DNA from: JAFAZI01 sp035501255
GTDB lineage: Bacteria > Actinomycetota > Actinomycetes > JAFAQI01
Reading direction: 5' to 3'
Assembly: GCA_035501255.1 (NCBI GenBank)
Contig: DATJWM010000096.1
Location: 1 to 33,715, forward strand
DNA length: 33,715 nucleotides
A program made the translations under genes and the position numbers. Under the pieces are notes generated by a model, which worked only from the letters and a program-made list of their open reading frames with translations, did no database searches and had not been told where the DNA came from. Below, piece by piece: positions 25,136-33,581 of this stretch (the stretch's first letter is position 1; the number at the start of each line of letters is the position of its first letter).

Positions 25136-25429
25136 CTAGGCCTCGAAACCGAGCCGGCGAGCCGACCGCGCGCGCTGGCGGGCCGCGCGTAGCCGGCGCA
25201 GGCGTTTGACCAGCATTGGATCGGCCGCGAGCGCCTCAGGGCGATCCAATAATGCGTTGAGGACCTGGTAGTAGCGGGTGGCCGACATGTCGAACAGGTC
25301 CCTGACGGCCTGCTCCTTCGCGCCGGCGTACTTCCACCAGTGGCGTTCGAACGCGAGGATCTCCCGGTCGCGCTCCGACAGCTCGCCGGTAGCCTGCCCG
25401 GCTCCGGTTCGTGCTCCCTCAGCGCCCAT
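25136..25429 (-). CDS. DUF3263 domain protein
   Basis: A 97-residue small helical protein: LSERDREILAFERHWWKYAG, KEQAVRDLFDMSATRYYQVL and NALLDRPEALAADPMLVKRLR. The central segment looks like a helix-turn-helix of sigma-factor-region-4 type, which suggests DNA binding. It is first in the unit with the LytR_C gene, otsB and the EEP gene. GGAG lies 7 nt before the ATG. The function is unknown in the literature I recall. Confidence 0.92.
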   Translation of the reverse strand: MGAEGARTGAGQATGELSERDREILAFERHWWKYAGAKEQAVRDLFDMSATRYYQVLNALLDRPEALAADPMLVKRLRRLRAARQRARSARRLGFEA

Positions 25430-25459
25430 GTCGGACTCCCGCAATCGCTCGACACCACG

Positions 25460-25648
25460 ATGAACTACAGCGGTGTCATTCTGACACGGCTGCTCCGCCA
25501 GGTCACGTACGTACCCGATTCGGCCGCCGAGGGCAGGCTCGTCAACGCCAAGAACGGTCTGCTGTGGGGCAAGACCGCGACCTTGGCGATCTCGACGAAG
25601 CTCACCAACCACGGGCACAAACGGGGACACATTCAGGTTCTCGGCTGA
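25460..25648 (+). CDS. Hypothetical small protein, possibly not real
   Basis: A 62-codon frame starting MNYSGVILTRLLRQ and ending HKRGHIQVLG. The third codon positions are about 84% G/C, as expected for a real gene here. However, there is no ribosome-binding site, no recognised domain, and the start lies in the region that should carry the DUF3263 promoter on the other strand. It could be a leaderless gene, a remnant, or chance. Confidence 0.3.
   Translation: MNYSGVILTRLLRQVTYVPDSAAEGRLVNAKNGLLWGKTATLAISTKLTNHGHKRGHIQVLG
25473..25487. promoter_or_regulatory. Palindrome upstream of DUF3263, candidate operator
   Basis: GTGTCA-TTC-TGACAC is a perfect 6-bp inverted repeat; the flanking bases continue the pairing with one mismatch. 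It lies 44 bp upstream of the DUF3263 start on the minus strand, in promoter position. No known regulator is matched. Confidence 0.4.
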
Positions 25649-25737
25649 CCCGCCGCCAGCCTCCGCACGATCACGCCCTCGTGCCGGTAGTCTCCGCCGC
25701 GGCCAGAAATCCCCCAAAACTGCAGTGAGGTCGGCAC

Positions 25738-28398
25738 ATGGCGCAGTCGCGGCGTACAGCGAAGACGACGTTAGTGGTAGCAGGAACGGCGGTGGCGACC
25801 ATCGTGGCGATGGCCGCGCCAGCAGCAGCGGCCGGGCACCCCAGCGCCACGCGCTCCGCACCGGCGGTGGTGAAACACGCGGGACCCGTGTCCCACGCGG
25901 CCAAGCTGCCGAAGGCGAGGCTCCAACAGGTGCAGGCCCGCACCGCGAAGATGGCCGCGACACACCACAGCCGGGCGCCGCTGTTCAAAGCGGCGAGCTC
26001 CAAGTCGTTCACGGTGAACACGACCGAGGACTCCGGTCTCCTCAACTCGAGCGGGAAGACCTGCGTGGACGCGAGCAGCGGGAAGTGCTCGCTGCGCGCC
26101 GCAGTCGAGGCGGCCAACAACATCGGCACCGCGGTGAAGGTGACCCTCGGTGCGCACACTTACACCCTGAGCACCGGAGCGCTGTCCGTCACCGACCCGG
26201 GTGGCCTGTCGCTGGTCGGCGCCGGATCGAGCAAGACCAAGATCAACGGCAACAGCCAGCAGATCATCAACGAGGTTCGCGTGACCGGAAAGGCCAGCCC
26301 CGAGCTGTTCCTCACCGCTTTGACGTTGACCGGCGGATCGGCGAGCGACGGAGGCGCGATGCAGATCGGCGCGAGCGGATCGCCCGCAACCGCCGTACTC
26401 GATCACGTCCTGGTCACGGACAACACGGCCAGCAGCGAGGGCGGCGGCATCTACGCGCCCGACGGCGCCACCCTGTACCTCACGAACTCCACCATCAGCC
26501 ACAACAAGGCGACGTACGGCGCGGGGATCTACGCCTACTGGCTCGACGGGCAGTTCACGAAGTCGAGCATCACCCACAACACCGCGTCGATCGACGGCGG
26601 CGGGCTCTACACCGAGTTCGGCGTCTACGACATCTCGGGCGACTCGATCAGCGACAACACCGCCGGCACATCGACCACCGCAGGCTACGGCGGCGGCATC
26701 TTCGACGACGGATACACGATCTTCACCCTGACCCAGAACGTGAGGCTCAACGGCAACACCACGTTGCACTCAGGTGACGGCGGCGCCTTCTACGGCGACT
26801 ACGACTCTTTCGACATGACCGGCGGGGAGATGTCAGACAACACCGCCAAGGGGGGCTCGGACACCGTCGGCGGAGGCATGTTCATGTACGGCGGCCAGGC
26901 CGGGTTCCATCACGTCACCATGACGCACGACCTCGCGCAGGGCACCGAGGGTGAGGAGTACGGCGGCGGGGCGATCTACAGCGAAGGCTACGACTACGGC
27001 TCGTCGCTCGTGATCGACTCGAAGTCGAAGATCACGAAGTCGAACGCAACCGCCGTATTCCTCTACAGCGAGTACGGCGCGCTCGACGTGACTATCAGCC
27101 ACAGCACGTTGTCCGGCAACAGTGACAGCCAGCTCAACGGCGACGGAGGCAGCGTGGGTTGTGGTGGCGCGGTGTGCGCCTTCGCCTACTACGGCGGCGT
27201 GACGCTCCTGATGGATCACAACACCGTCAGCAGCAACACCGGAACAGGCACAGATGCGCCTGGCGCGGTCGGACTCGACGGGGACTACTACGGCGGCGTC
27301 GATGCCAACCTCGACCACAACACCTTCGCCCACAACTCCACCGGGGCTGGCGGCGAGGGCGGCGCCGTCGGCGCCTACAACTACGACGAGTACTCCCCCG
27401 TCTCGTTGGAAACGACGGGCGATCACTTCACCGCGAACTCCGCCGGCAAGTCCGCCACGAGCAGTGAGGGCTACGGCGGGGCGCTCAGCATCTACTACTA
27501 CGCAGTCTGGACCGACCACGGATCGACGTTCTCGGGCAACCAGGCAAAGGGCACGGGCGCGTACGGCGGCGCCGTTTATGAGGGGAGCTACCAGTCCGCA
27601 CGGCTTACGGGCACTCGCTTCACCGGGAACACGGCGGGCGCGTCGAGCGGCTACGGCGGCGCGTACTACACCGACGACGAGGCCGGCGACCTGTTCAACG
27701 GAGTCGTTATGAGTGGGAACAGCGCTCTCTCCGGCGGCGGTCTCTACGCTGACGACGACGCCTACGGCATCGAGATCAACCGTTCGACGATCTCGGGCAA
27801 CACCGCAGGTACGTCGAAGGCCGCAGGGTATGGCGGCGGGATCTACTTCGGCGACGCAACCGCCTCGATCACCAACTCGACGATCTCCGGCAACCGCGCA
27901 CTCGCGTCCGGTTCGTCGAAGGGGTACGGCGGCGGGATCTACGTCAGCGACTACATCACCGACCTCCGCTACTCGACGGTGTCCAACAACGACGCGGCTG
28001 CCGGCGGTGGCATCTACGAGGACGGCTTCGGAGGATCGCTGCTGGCAACGATCGTCTCGGGCAACCACGCCAAGAAGGGTGGCAAGACCCAGAACTGCAC
28101 GGTCGGCCGGGCCGGCGCGGCGCTGAACTCCGTCGGTGGGAATGTCATCGGGCTTGCGAAGTGTGTGGCCTCGCCGCGATCGAACGACAAGGTCACGACG
28201 AAGCCCGGCCTAAAGTCGCTACAGAGCAACGGCGGGCACACGCAGACGATGGCGCTGACCTCGTCGAGCCCGGCAATCGACCGGGGTGGCTACGACTGCC
28301 CGTCGACCGACCAGCGCGGTGTGGCACGCAACGCCAAGCACTGCGACTCGGGTGCTTACCAGCACACAGCCAAGAAGAAGAAAAAGAAGAAGAAGTAG
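25738..28398 (+). CDS. Secreted right-handed beta-helix protein with lysine tail
   Basis: An 886-residue surface or extracellular protein. Signal peptide at ~1-31 (TLVVAGTAVATIVAMAAPAA), then a ~60-residue linker. A CSLREA-type N-cap contains CVDASSGKCSLRAAVEAAN (~113-131). Many irregular beta-helix coils of the Pmp/choice-of-anchor-Q type follow, rich in NTA, GGGIY, YGGGI and STISGN steps. The C-cap is GGHTQTMALTSSSPAIDRGG with DQRGVARNA. The chain ends in eight lysines. No LPxTG motif or transmembrane anchor is present. Parallel beta-helices often bind or cleave polysaccharide, but no catalytic residues can be picked. The coils are unusually rich in Tyr and Gly. GAGG lies ~8 nt before the ATG. 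A rho-independent hairpin follows. Confidence 0.88.
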   Translation: MAQSRRTAKTTLVVAGTAVATIVAMAAPAAAAGHPSATRSAPAVVKHAGPVSHAAKLPKARLQQVQARTAKMAATHHSRAPLFKAASSKSFTVNTTEDSGLLNSSGKTCVDASSGKCSLRAAVEAANNIGTAVKVTLGAHTYTLSTGALSVTDPGGLSLVGAGSSKTKINGNSQQIINEVRVTGKASPELFLTALTLTGGSASDGGAMQIGASGSPATAVLDHVLVTDNTASSEGGGIYAPDGATLYLTNSTISHNKATYGAGIYAYWLDGQFTKSSITHNTASIDGGGLYTEFGVYDISGDSISDNTAGTSTTAGYGGGIFDDGYTIFTLTQNVRLNGNTTLHSGDGGAFYGDYDSFDMTGGEMSDNTAKGGSDTVGGGMFMYGGQAGFHHVTMTHDLAQGTEGEEYGGGAIYSEGYDYGSSLVIDSKSKITKSNATAVFLYSEYGALDVTISHSTLSGNSDSQLNGDGGSVGCGGAVCAFAYYGGVTLLMDHNTVSSNTGTGTDAPGAVGLDGDYYGGVDANLDHNTFAHNSTGAGGEGGAVGAYNYDEYSPVSLETTGDHFTANSAGKSATSSEGYGGALSIYYYAVWTDHGSTFSGNQAKGTGAYGGAVYEGSYQSARLTGTRFTGNTAGASSGYGGAYYTDDEAGDLFNGVVMSGNSALSGGGLYADDDAYGIEINRSTISGNTAGTSKAAGYGGGIYFGDATASITNSTISGNRALASGSSKGYGGGIYVSDYITDLRYSTVSNNDAAAGGGIYEDGFGGSLLATIVSGNHAKKGGKTQNCTVGRAGAALNSVGGNVIGLAKCVASPRSNDKVTTKPGLKSLQSNGGHTQTMALTSSSPAIDRGGYDCPSTDQRGVARNAKHCDSGAYQHTAKKKKKKKK

Positions 28399-28416
28399 CG
28401 CTCTCCCAGCCTGGTT

Positions 28417-28454
28417 CGAGGGCCCCGCGTCGTTGGCTTGACGCGGGGCCCTCG
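28417..28454 (+). terminator. Strong hairpin terminator of the beta-helix gene
   Basis: CGAGGGCCCCGCGTC pairs perfectly with GACGCGGGGCCCTCG (15 bp) around an 8-nt loop, 18 bp after the stop codon. There is no T-tract, as is common for actinobacterial hairpin terminators. Confidence 0.88.
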
Positions 28455-28784
28455 GGCTATCCGGCCCGCGTGTCGATGCTGTCCATCTGCCTACGGAACG
28501 GGTACGACCGTCAGCGGACGGCGGCGACCAAGGACGAACAACGGCGGACAGTTTCTAAGGACCGATCAGAAGGTTGACTCGGAGTTGGGGGCCGATGGCA
28601 AGCCAGCCGTGCGGACGCCAAACACGGCGTGATCCTTACACGGAGAGGGTTCTTCGGGTGATTGCCCGCGGGGCCTGTGGAGAAGGTTCTTCTGCGGCGG
28701 CGAGTCCACCTCCTGGGCTCGGTCGTAACATATCTGCTACGCTCCAGCGAGAGGTTCGAGCAGGTCACGCGGAGGTGAGAACCG
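28455..28784. other. Intergenic region without a supported gene
   Basis: 330 bp between the terminator and the HigA-like gene. Short frames here lack ribosome-binding sites and recognisable motifs. The A/T-richer GTAACATATCTGCTACGCT near 28725-28743 probably includes the promoter of the HigA-like gene (candidate -10 TACGCT), but no convincing -35 is seen. Confidence 0.5.
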
Positions 28785-29204
28785 ATGACTGAGCCAGGTG
28801 GTGCGTTCTGGCGCGATCTTGTACGTGATCTCGAGGATCCTGAGTTCCTCCGCGAGTACGTCGTGGAGTCGATGCGTATCGCGACGATCGATGCGGTGGT
28901 CAACGAGCTCGATGAAGCCCGAGCCGCCGCGGGCATGTCGAAGGCGGAGCTTGCCCGGGCGATCAGCACCGAGCCAGCAACTGTCCGGCGCCTGTTCTCC
29001 GCGAGTGGGGTGAACCCAACGCTTGGCACTCTCGCGGAGGTCGCCGCAGCCCTGGGTCTTCGAGTCACTCTCGAGCCGCTCGAGGTCGCCGAGCGCAAGC
29101 TCGTCACCGAGCCCTTGCTCGAGGGACGAACCGCGGATGCCAAGGGCTTGGCCCGGCACCTGACGGAGCTTCGTCGTCCGGACCGCGACGCGTTGGTGAG
29201 TTAG
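28785..29204 (+). CDS. HigA-like helix-turn-helix antitoxin/regulator
   Basis: A 139-residue protein. Residues ~1-45 are helical. Residues ~46-98 form an XRE-type helix-turn-helix (AAAGMSKAELARAISTEP, ATVRRLFSASGVNPTLGTLA, EVAAALGLRVTLEPL). The 'VNPTLGTLAEVAAALG' segment is typical of HigA antitoxins. GGAGGT lies 8 nt before the ATG. The HigB-like gene converges on it with a 15-bp gap. Acting as its antitoxin is inferred from this neighbour; the C-terminal ~40 residues could hold the toxin-binding part. Confidence 0.82.
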   Translation: MTEPGGAFWRDLVRDLEDPEFLREYVVESMRIATIDAVVNELDEARAAAGMSKAELARAISTEPATVRRLFSASGVNPTLGTLAEVAAALGLRVTLEPLEVAERKLVTEPLLEGRTADAKGLARHLTELRRPDRDALVS

Positions 29205-29219
29205 CGCGGTCCCGTTCGA

Positions 29220-29744
29220 TCACACGATCGAGCGAGGGTTCCGCTTCAGGTATTCGTTCCCCAACTTGCGCACTCGTGCGTAGTCCGCATTCGACAACTC
29301 GGTCCGAAAGGGCTTGTCCAGACCGGTGATCATGACGAGTAGCGGTCTGGAGGCGTCCTTCGCCTCGTAGTCGAGCCGGCAGAAGAGGCGATAGTGGTGG
29401 CGCTTCGGGCCATCGACGCGAACCTCGAACCAGCCAGCCATGTCGCCCTTCATCGCTTCCCAGTAGCCGCCCCCGGCGAATCGCTTCGGGGGCGCGGTCG
29501 CGACGGCGATCAGAACGGCTCGGAACTTGGCTCGCACTCCTGGCGGGCAGGAGTCGAGGAACGCCTGGCCGGGGCAGGCTTGCATGGGGTCATCCGAGGT
29601 GTGCCGGCGGAAGTAGACGATGTCGTGGACGTCATCCGGGGACGGTCCGGTCCGGACCGTCGGCGGTTTCGCTGGATGGCGTCCGCGTCGCGCTTTGCCG
29701 CGATCGGGAGCCACGGACGTGATCGTAAGGCCCGAGGCGAACAT
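29220..29744 (-). CDS. HigB-like (RelE/ParE superfamily) toxin
   Basis: The C-terminal ~135 residues match the HigB/Gp49-like toxin group: IVYFRRHTSDDPMQACPG, FLDSCPPGVRAKFRAVLIAV, FAGGGYWEAMKGDMAGWFEV, RVDGPKRHHYRLFCRLDYEA, LLVMITGLDKPFRTELSNAD and YARVRKLGNEYLKRNPRS. Members are usually ribosome-dependent mRNA interferases. The start is uncertain: this Met is chosen because codons further upstream have low G/C in position three and the longer frame (to 29816) would leave almost no room for divergent promoters. An N-terminal basic, low-complexity stretch of ~45 residues precedes the domain either way. It is oriented opposite to its presumed antitoxin. Confidence 0.78.
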   Translation of the reverse strand: MFASGLTITSVAPDRGKARRGRHPAKPPTVRTGPSPDDVHDIVYFRRHTSDDPMQACPGQAFLDSCPPGVRAKFRAVLIAVATAPPKRFAGGGYWEAMKGDMAGWFEVRVDGPKRHHYRLFCRLDYEAKDASRPLLVMITGLDKPFRTELSNADYARVRKLGNEYLKRNPRSIV

Positions 29745-29854
29745 CTCCAGCTCGCGCCGTCGACCGACATTACGGCCTGTGGAAATTGAAGTGCGATCGT
29801 CGTATCCGGGGTTCATACTCGTCGGGTTTGGTCAATGAGAGGAAATGAAACGAG

Positions 29855-30325
29855 ATGAAGCTGGCTGAGGCGTTGGCCTTGCGTGCGGACGCCATGAAGC
29901 GCGTCGAGCAGTTGCGTGCACGGGTGCAGGCGAACGCCCGGTTCCAGGAGGGTGAGGAGCCGACCGAGGACGCCGCGGCGTTACTCGCGGAGGCGGACCG
30001 GTCCTTCGCGGAGCTCGAGGATCTGATTCGGCGGATCAACCGAACGAACGCTGTCGCGTCGATCGACGGCCAGGGCACGATCACCGATGCCCTCGCTCGG
30101 CGCGATGTGCTGCGGATGCGGCACTCGCTGTGGGGCAAGGCCGCGGACGCGGCCTCGGGCCGTGAGGTGTTCGGTGGCTACCGGCAACTGCGGTCGGAGC
30201 TACGGACCTTGCCGGCACTGCCGGTGCGCGAGCTGCGCGCGACCGTGGACGACCTCGCGCGGGAGCACCGTGAGCTTGACGTCGCGATCCAGCGCGCGAA
30301 CTGGGACGTCGATCTGCTCGACTGA
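29855..30325 (+). CDS. DIP1984 family protein
   Basis: A 156-residue helical protein: MKLAEALALRADAMKRVEQL, RVQANARFQEGEEPTEDAAA, LEDLIRRINRTNAV, ITDALARRDVLRMRHSLW, ELRTLPALPVRELRATVDDL, then a final helix ending NWDVDLLD. Length and motifs fit the DIP1984 (septicolysin-like) family, whose function is unknown. It probably forms a coiled-coil bundle. The start has a purine-rich GAGAGGAAATGAAACGAG upstream. The stop codon lies in the loop of a hairpin. Confidence 0.88.
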   Translation: MKLAEALALRADAMKRVEQLRARVQANARFQEGEEPTEDAAALLAEADRSFAELEDLIRRINRTNAVASIDGQGTITDALARRDVLRMRHSLWGKAADAASGREVFGGYRQLRSELRTLPALPVRELRATVDDLAREHRELDVAIQRANWDVDLLD

Positions 30326-30332
30326 GCAGATC
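30311..30332 (+). terminator. Hairpin spanning the DIP1984 stop codon
   Basis: GATCTGCTC pairs perfectly with GAGCAGATC around a GACT loop; the TGA stop straddles the loop and stem. No T-tract. It is a plausible terminator, or chance self-complementarity. Confidence 0.5.
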
Positions 30333-30340
30333 AGACGCCG

Positions 30341-30363
30341 GGTGACCGAGTTAGTCGGTAACC
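30341..30363. repeat. Inverted repeat
   Basis: GGTGACCGA-GTTAG-TCGGTAACC: 9-bp arms with one mismatch, directly after the previous hairpin. It may be part of a double terminator or an operator. The rest of the gap to the next gene (30364-30604) shows nothing I can assign. Confidence 0.45.
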
Positions 30364-30618
30364 GAAGGCCTCGAGAAGCGAACACCACCCGCCGACAGCG
30401 TCTGGCGGTCAATGAAGGCGCTTACCTCTGATAAAGGTGTCAGCGAGGGGCAGCAACGGGAGCGATCCCACAGCGCAGCTCAGCACCGTGCACCGGCGAC
30501 AGGGCAAGACGCACGGAGCACCACCAGGTGTTGATCACGAAGCCCGAGGTGAGGGTGGGGCAGGGGACCACGGTCATCCGGCATCGAAGCGGCGGCAACC
30601 AAATGCGATTGAGGAGTC

Positions 30619-31197
30619 ATGAGGTACTTCACGGCGGACCTGCATCTCGGGCACGCCAACATCATCCGTTACTGCCGTCGACCGTTTCCCACGGTCGGAG
30701 CGATGAACGGCGCGCTCATTGCAAACTGGACCGAGATCGTTCGTGGCGACGACGAAGTGTGGGTCCTCGGTGATGTGGCGATGGGCCGGATCACCGAGAC
30801 CCTGCCGCTGGTCGCGAAACTGCCCGGACGCAAGCACCTCGTCCCCGGCAATCATGACCGTTGCTGGCCGGGTCACAGTTGTGTACGACCTGAGCACGTC
30901 GCGATCTACGAGGATGTCGGTTTCACCATTCACCCACCGATGGTCCGGACCGAGCTCGGTGGCCATGAGGTCCTGCTCTGCCACCTGCCGGTCGCCGGTG
31001 ACAGCCGAGACGCAGACCGCTACGGGCAGCATCGGCCCATGCTCGACGCCGATACGTGGTTGCTGCACGGTCATGTCCACGAGAAGTGGCGGGTTGAGGG
31101 GCGCCAGATCAATGTCGGCGTCGACGTCTGGGACTACCGACCTGTGGCGGAGTCAGCACTCCTTGGGCTGATCGCCCAAGGAGGTCAGCAGCGCTAG
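30619..31197 (+). CDS. Calcineurin-like metallophosphoesterase
   Basis: A 192-residue soluble enzyme with the full two-metal motif set: MRYFTADLHLGHANII (D-x-H), VWVLGDVAMG (GD), LVPGNHDRCW (GNHD), LLCHLPVAGD (H) and LLHGHVHEKW (GHxH). Such small proteins resemble phage and bacterial phosphoesterases acting on nucleotides or phosphodiesters; the substrate is unknown. GAGGAG lies immediately before the ATG. Its stop codon overlaps that of the helicase gene on the other strand. Confidence 0.88.
   Translation: MRYFTADLHLGHANIIRYCRRPFPTVGAMNGALIANWTEIVRGDDEVWVLGDVAMGRITETLPLVAKLPGRKHLVPGNHDRCWPGHSCVRPEHVAIYEDVGFTIHPPMVRTELGGHEVLLCHLPVAGDSRDADRYGQHRPMLDADTWLLHGHVHEKWRVEGRQINVGVDVWDYRPVAESALLGLIAQGGQQR
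31159..31183. terminator. Bidirectional hairpin at convergent gene ends
   Basis: CTCCTTGGGC pairs perfectly with GCCCAAGGAG around a 5-nt loop (TGATC). It lies in the last codons of the metallophosphoesterase and just beyond the helicase stop, so it could end transcription from both sides. Confidence 0.6.
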
Positions 31198-33572
31198 CCG
31201 CCGCGAAGTGGAGCCGGGAAGCCGAGACTCTTGTACGCGACGAGCCGCCTTGAATGGGCCCGGGCCAGGACCGCGACCTCCGAGTCGACGTAGTCGTGAA
31301 CCTCGATCACGGTCTTGTTCGGCGCGGGTCGCAGAACCCGTCCGACGTACTGAACGATGCGTCCTTTGAAGACCATCGGAAACGCGAGGAACAGGGCGTC
31401 GAGGACCGGGCAGTCGAAGCCCTCGCCGAGGTAGGAGCCGGTGGCAACCGCGAGGAGAGGCTTGTCGGTGGGTGGCTCGTTGAGTCGCGCCATCGCCTCT
31501 CGTCGCGCCTTCGCTCCCAGTCCTCCGCGGAGCACCACCGGGTCGTGACCCACCTCGCGCAGCCTGTCGGCGAAGGATTCGACGTGCGCGGTCCACTGGG
31601 TCAAAACAAGGCAGTGACGGCCGCGGCCGACGGCAGCCACGACATCGTTGACGATCCGTTGCGTGCGCTGGTCGTTTTCGACGAGGGCCCGGTAGACCTC
31701 GGTGATTGCACCTGGAGCTGACAGGTCGGCGGGTGTCTCGAGTTCGAACCGGGTCTCGTGCACGATCACATCTCGTTGGACCCGGGCGGTGGATGCGACG
31801 TCGAGGTCGCCTTGTTTGATTTCATGCCGGATCGGGCCGCATTGCATCGTGATCAGGTCGTCGAGCTTGTCGCGACGGTAGGGCGTCGCCGTCAAGCCGA
31901 GCCAGCGGCGTGCGGGCAGTTGTCGAACTGCTCGTTCGAAGGCGGATGCCGGAACGTGATGACATTCGTCGACGACAACGAGCCCGTAGCCGGCGAAGAG
32001 GTCGTCGAGATCGTCGCGTCGTGCCAGCGTCTGCAGGCTCGCGAGGTCGATCACGCCGGACAGCTTCGTCCGGCCGGCGCCGAGTTGTCCGGTTTTGACC
32101 CCGAGCAGGGCCTGCACCTGTCCGCGCCACTGGTCGAGCAATGGTTTGCGGTCGCACAGGACGAGGGTTGGTACGCCGTGATGCGCGATGAGTGCGCAGC
32201 CGAGGACGGTCTTCCCGGCCCCGGGCGGGGCAACCAGCACTCCGAGCTCGTGTTTGGCGAGCGCGTCGAACGCTACCGTCTGGGTCGGTGAGAGCGTGCC
32301 GTCGAAGTCGAACGTCTGCTGGTCGATGGGTGGTCGGTCGTCGCTCAGCTCCAACTTGCTGCCCGCCTCGGCGACCAGCGCAGTAACGGTCTCGAGCAAT
32401 CCGCGAGGCATGTAGAGCCAGTCGAGGTCCTCGCGGTAGCAGCGGACGAAGCGTGGAACGCCGTAGGTGGACAGCCGTCGCTTCTCGCGGTCGTAGAACT
32501 CGCTGTTGGGCAGTGCCGCCGAGTGTTTGATTGCTGCCAACAGCATCGGCGGAAGGCCTGAGCGCTCGATCGACAGCTCGGCGCGGAGCCTCGCGCTGAT
32601 CGTCGCCGGGGCAGGTGGGTCGGTCTTGGTCGATGTCGGACGCCACATCCGGCTGGCCGACGGGCCGGTTCGAACCGGCCGAATCGAATCCGCCAGCTTC
32701 GCCGCCCTTCGCGGCGCAAGCCGGTTGACGCTGCTCAGGTAGTCCCATTGGTCCTCGTACGGCTCGAGAGTCGCGAGGTCGATGAACAGTGTCGTGCCAC
32801 GTTTGCGACAGTTCCCTTGAAGAGGCAGCGCGATCAGGTTCCCGATCGAGCCGGACGTCGGCAGAAAGTCCTGGGACGGGAAGAACCGGTCGTAGCTCTC
32901 CAGGTCGAGCTCGCCGCGAATCGCCATCGCTTCCCGCAGCAATCCAGCACCGATACGTCGGGCGGTTGACGCCGGCACGGTGCCAGAGAAGAACGTCCAG
33001 ACGTGCGAGCCGATTCCGGAACGGGAGACCTCGAGGCTGACCGGTACGTCGACCGCGCGGGCGGCCTTCAGGTAGGCGAGCGCATCGAGCAGCGCCGCTG
33101 AGCCGTCGAAGTCCGCGACCAGCAGCCGGCAACCGTCCCCTTCCATCAAGGGGTAGAGGCCAGCATGAATCTCGCCGGTCAGGTGCGCGGTGAGGACGTC
33201 TTCGGTGAACGGCAGGTAGACCCGCGGGCCGCGGTGCTGCTTTCGCCATCCGCCCTCAACTGCCGGCACCCATCCCGATCGGTTGATGCGGTCGTTCTGC
33301 CATCGCAGCGCGTAGACATCGCTCCGGCCCGCGAACAGCGAGCGGTAGAGCGCGAGCTTCTCTTCAACTCCGGATCGCGAATCGACGTGACCTTCCGGTC
33401 CGACGAACATCGCAGACTGTTCCGGGCTCTGCGGTACGACGGAGCCGCCGGTGACCCCGAGCAGGCGGTGGAGTCGCGCGTTCTCGGCGCGAAGGTGGGT
33501 GACCTCACGGCGCAGCCGCTCGACATCGACGGTATTCGCGTCGACACGACCGGCGTTGCTGTCGCCCTGCAC
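31194..33572 (-). CDS. TOTE-type primase (AEP) fused to SF2 helicase
   Basis: 792 residues in three parts. First, an N-terminal coiled coil (VDVERLRREVTHLRAENARL). Second, an archaeo-eukaryotic primase domain of the TOTE conflict-system type at ~60-330 (YALRWQNDRINRSGWVPAV; catalytic DxD in RLLVADFDGS; SRSGIGSHVWTFF with the s-x-H motif; FFPSQDFLPTSGSIGNLIAL). Third, an SF2 helicase at ~440-785 with Walker A VAPPGAGKTVLG, DECH box LVVVDECHHVPA, motif III GLTATPYRRDKLD and motif VI YVGRVLRPAPNK. No nuclease domain is visible. Known or proposed for the family: NTP-dependent biological conflict. GTG start; another start in the first ~30 codons is possible. The partial gene upstream ends 9 bp away and may be co-transcribed. 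Confidence 0.85.
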   Translation of the reverse strand: MQGDSNAGRVDANTVDVERLRREVTHLRAENARLHRLLGVTGGSVVPQSPEQSAMFVGPEGHVDSRSGVEEKLALYRSLFAGRSDVYALRWQNDRINRSGWVPAVEGGWRKQHRGPRVYLPFTEDVLTAHLTGEIHAGLYPLMEGDGCRLLVADFDGSAALLDALAYLKAARAVDVPVSLEVSRSGIGSHVWTFFSGTVPASTARRIGAGLLREAMAIRGELDLESYDRFFPSQDFLPTSGSIGNLIALPLQGNCRKRGTTLFIDLATLEPYEDQWDYLSSVNRLAPRRAAKLADSIRPVRTGPSASRMWRPTSTKTDPPAPATISARLRAELSIERSGLPPMLLAAIKHSAALPNSEFYDREKRRLSTYGVPRFVRCYREDLDWLYMPRGLLETVTALVAEAGSKLELSDDRPPIDQQTFDFDGTLSPTQTVAFDALAKHELGVLVAPPGAGKTVLGCALIAHHGVPTLVLCDRKPLLDQWRGQVQALLGVKTGQLGAGRTKLSGVIDLASLQTLARRDDLDDLFAGYGLVVVDECHHVPASAFERAVRQLPARRWLGLTATPYRRDKLDDLITMQCGPIRHEIKQGDLDVASTARVQRDVIVHETRFELETPADLSAPGAITEVYRALVENDQRTQRIVNDVVAAVGRGRHCLVLTQWTAHVESFADRLREVGHDPVVLRGGLGAKARREAMARLNEPPTDKPLLAVATGSYLGEGFDCPVLDALFLAFPMVFKGRIVQYVGRVLRPAPNKTVIEVHDYVDSEVAVLARAHSRRLVAYKSLGFPAPLRGG

Positions 33573-33581
33573 GGCGGTTGC

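Noticed and set aside
26833..28068. 411-residue minus-strand frame opposite the beta-helix gene
   Set aside because: Val/Ala-rich mirror of a repetitive gene with no start signal or motif; the plus frame has signal peptide, caps and terminator.
26400..28100. DNA repeat array in the beta-helix gene
   Set aside because: Similarity is at protein level (repeating beta-helix coils with GGG and NTA steps); the nucleotide units are diverged and in frame.
30437..30773. Short plus-strand frames between the DIP1984 gene and the metallophosphoesterase
   Set aside because: No ribosome-binding sites, no recognisable motif, and one overlaps the real metallophosphoesterase start.
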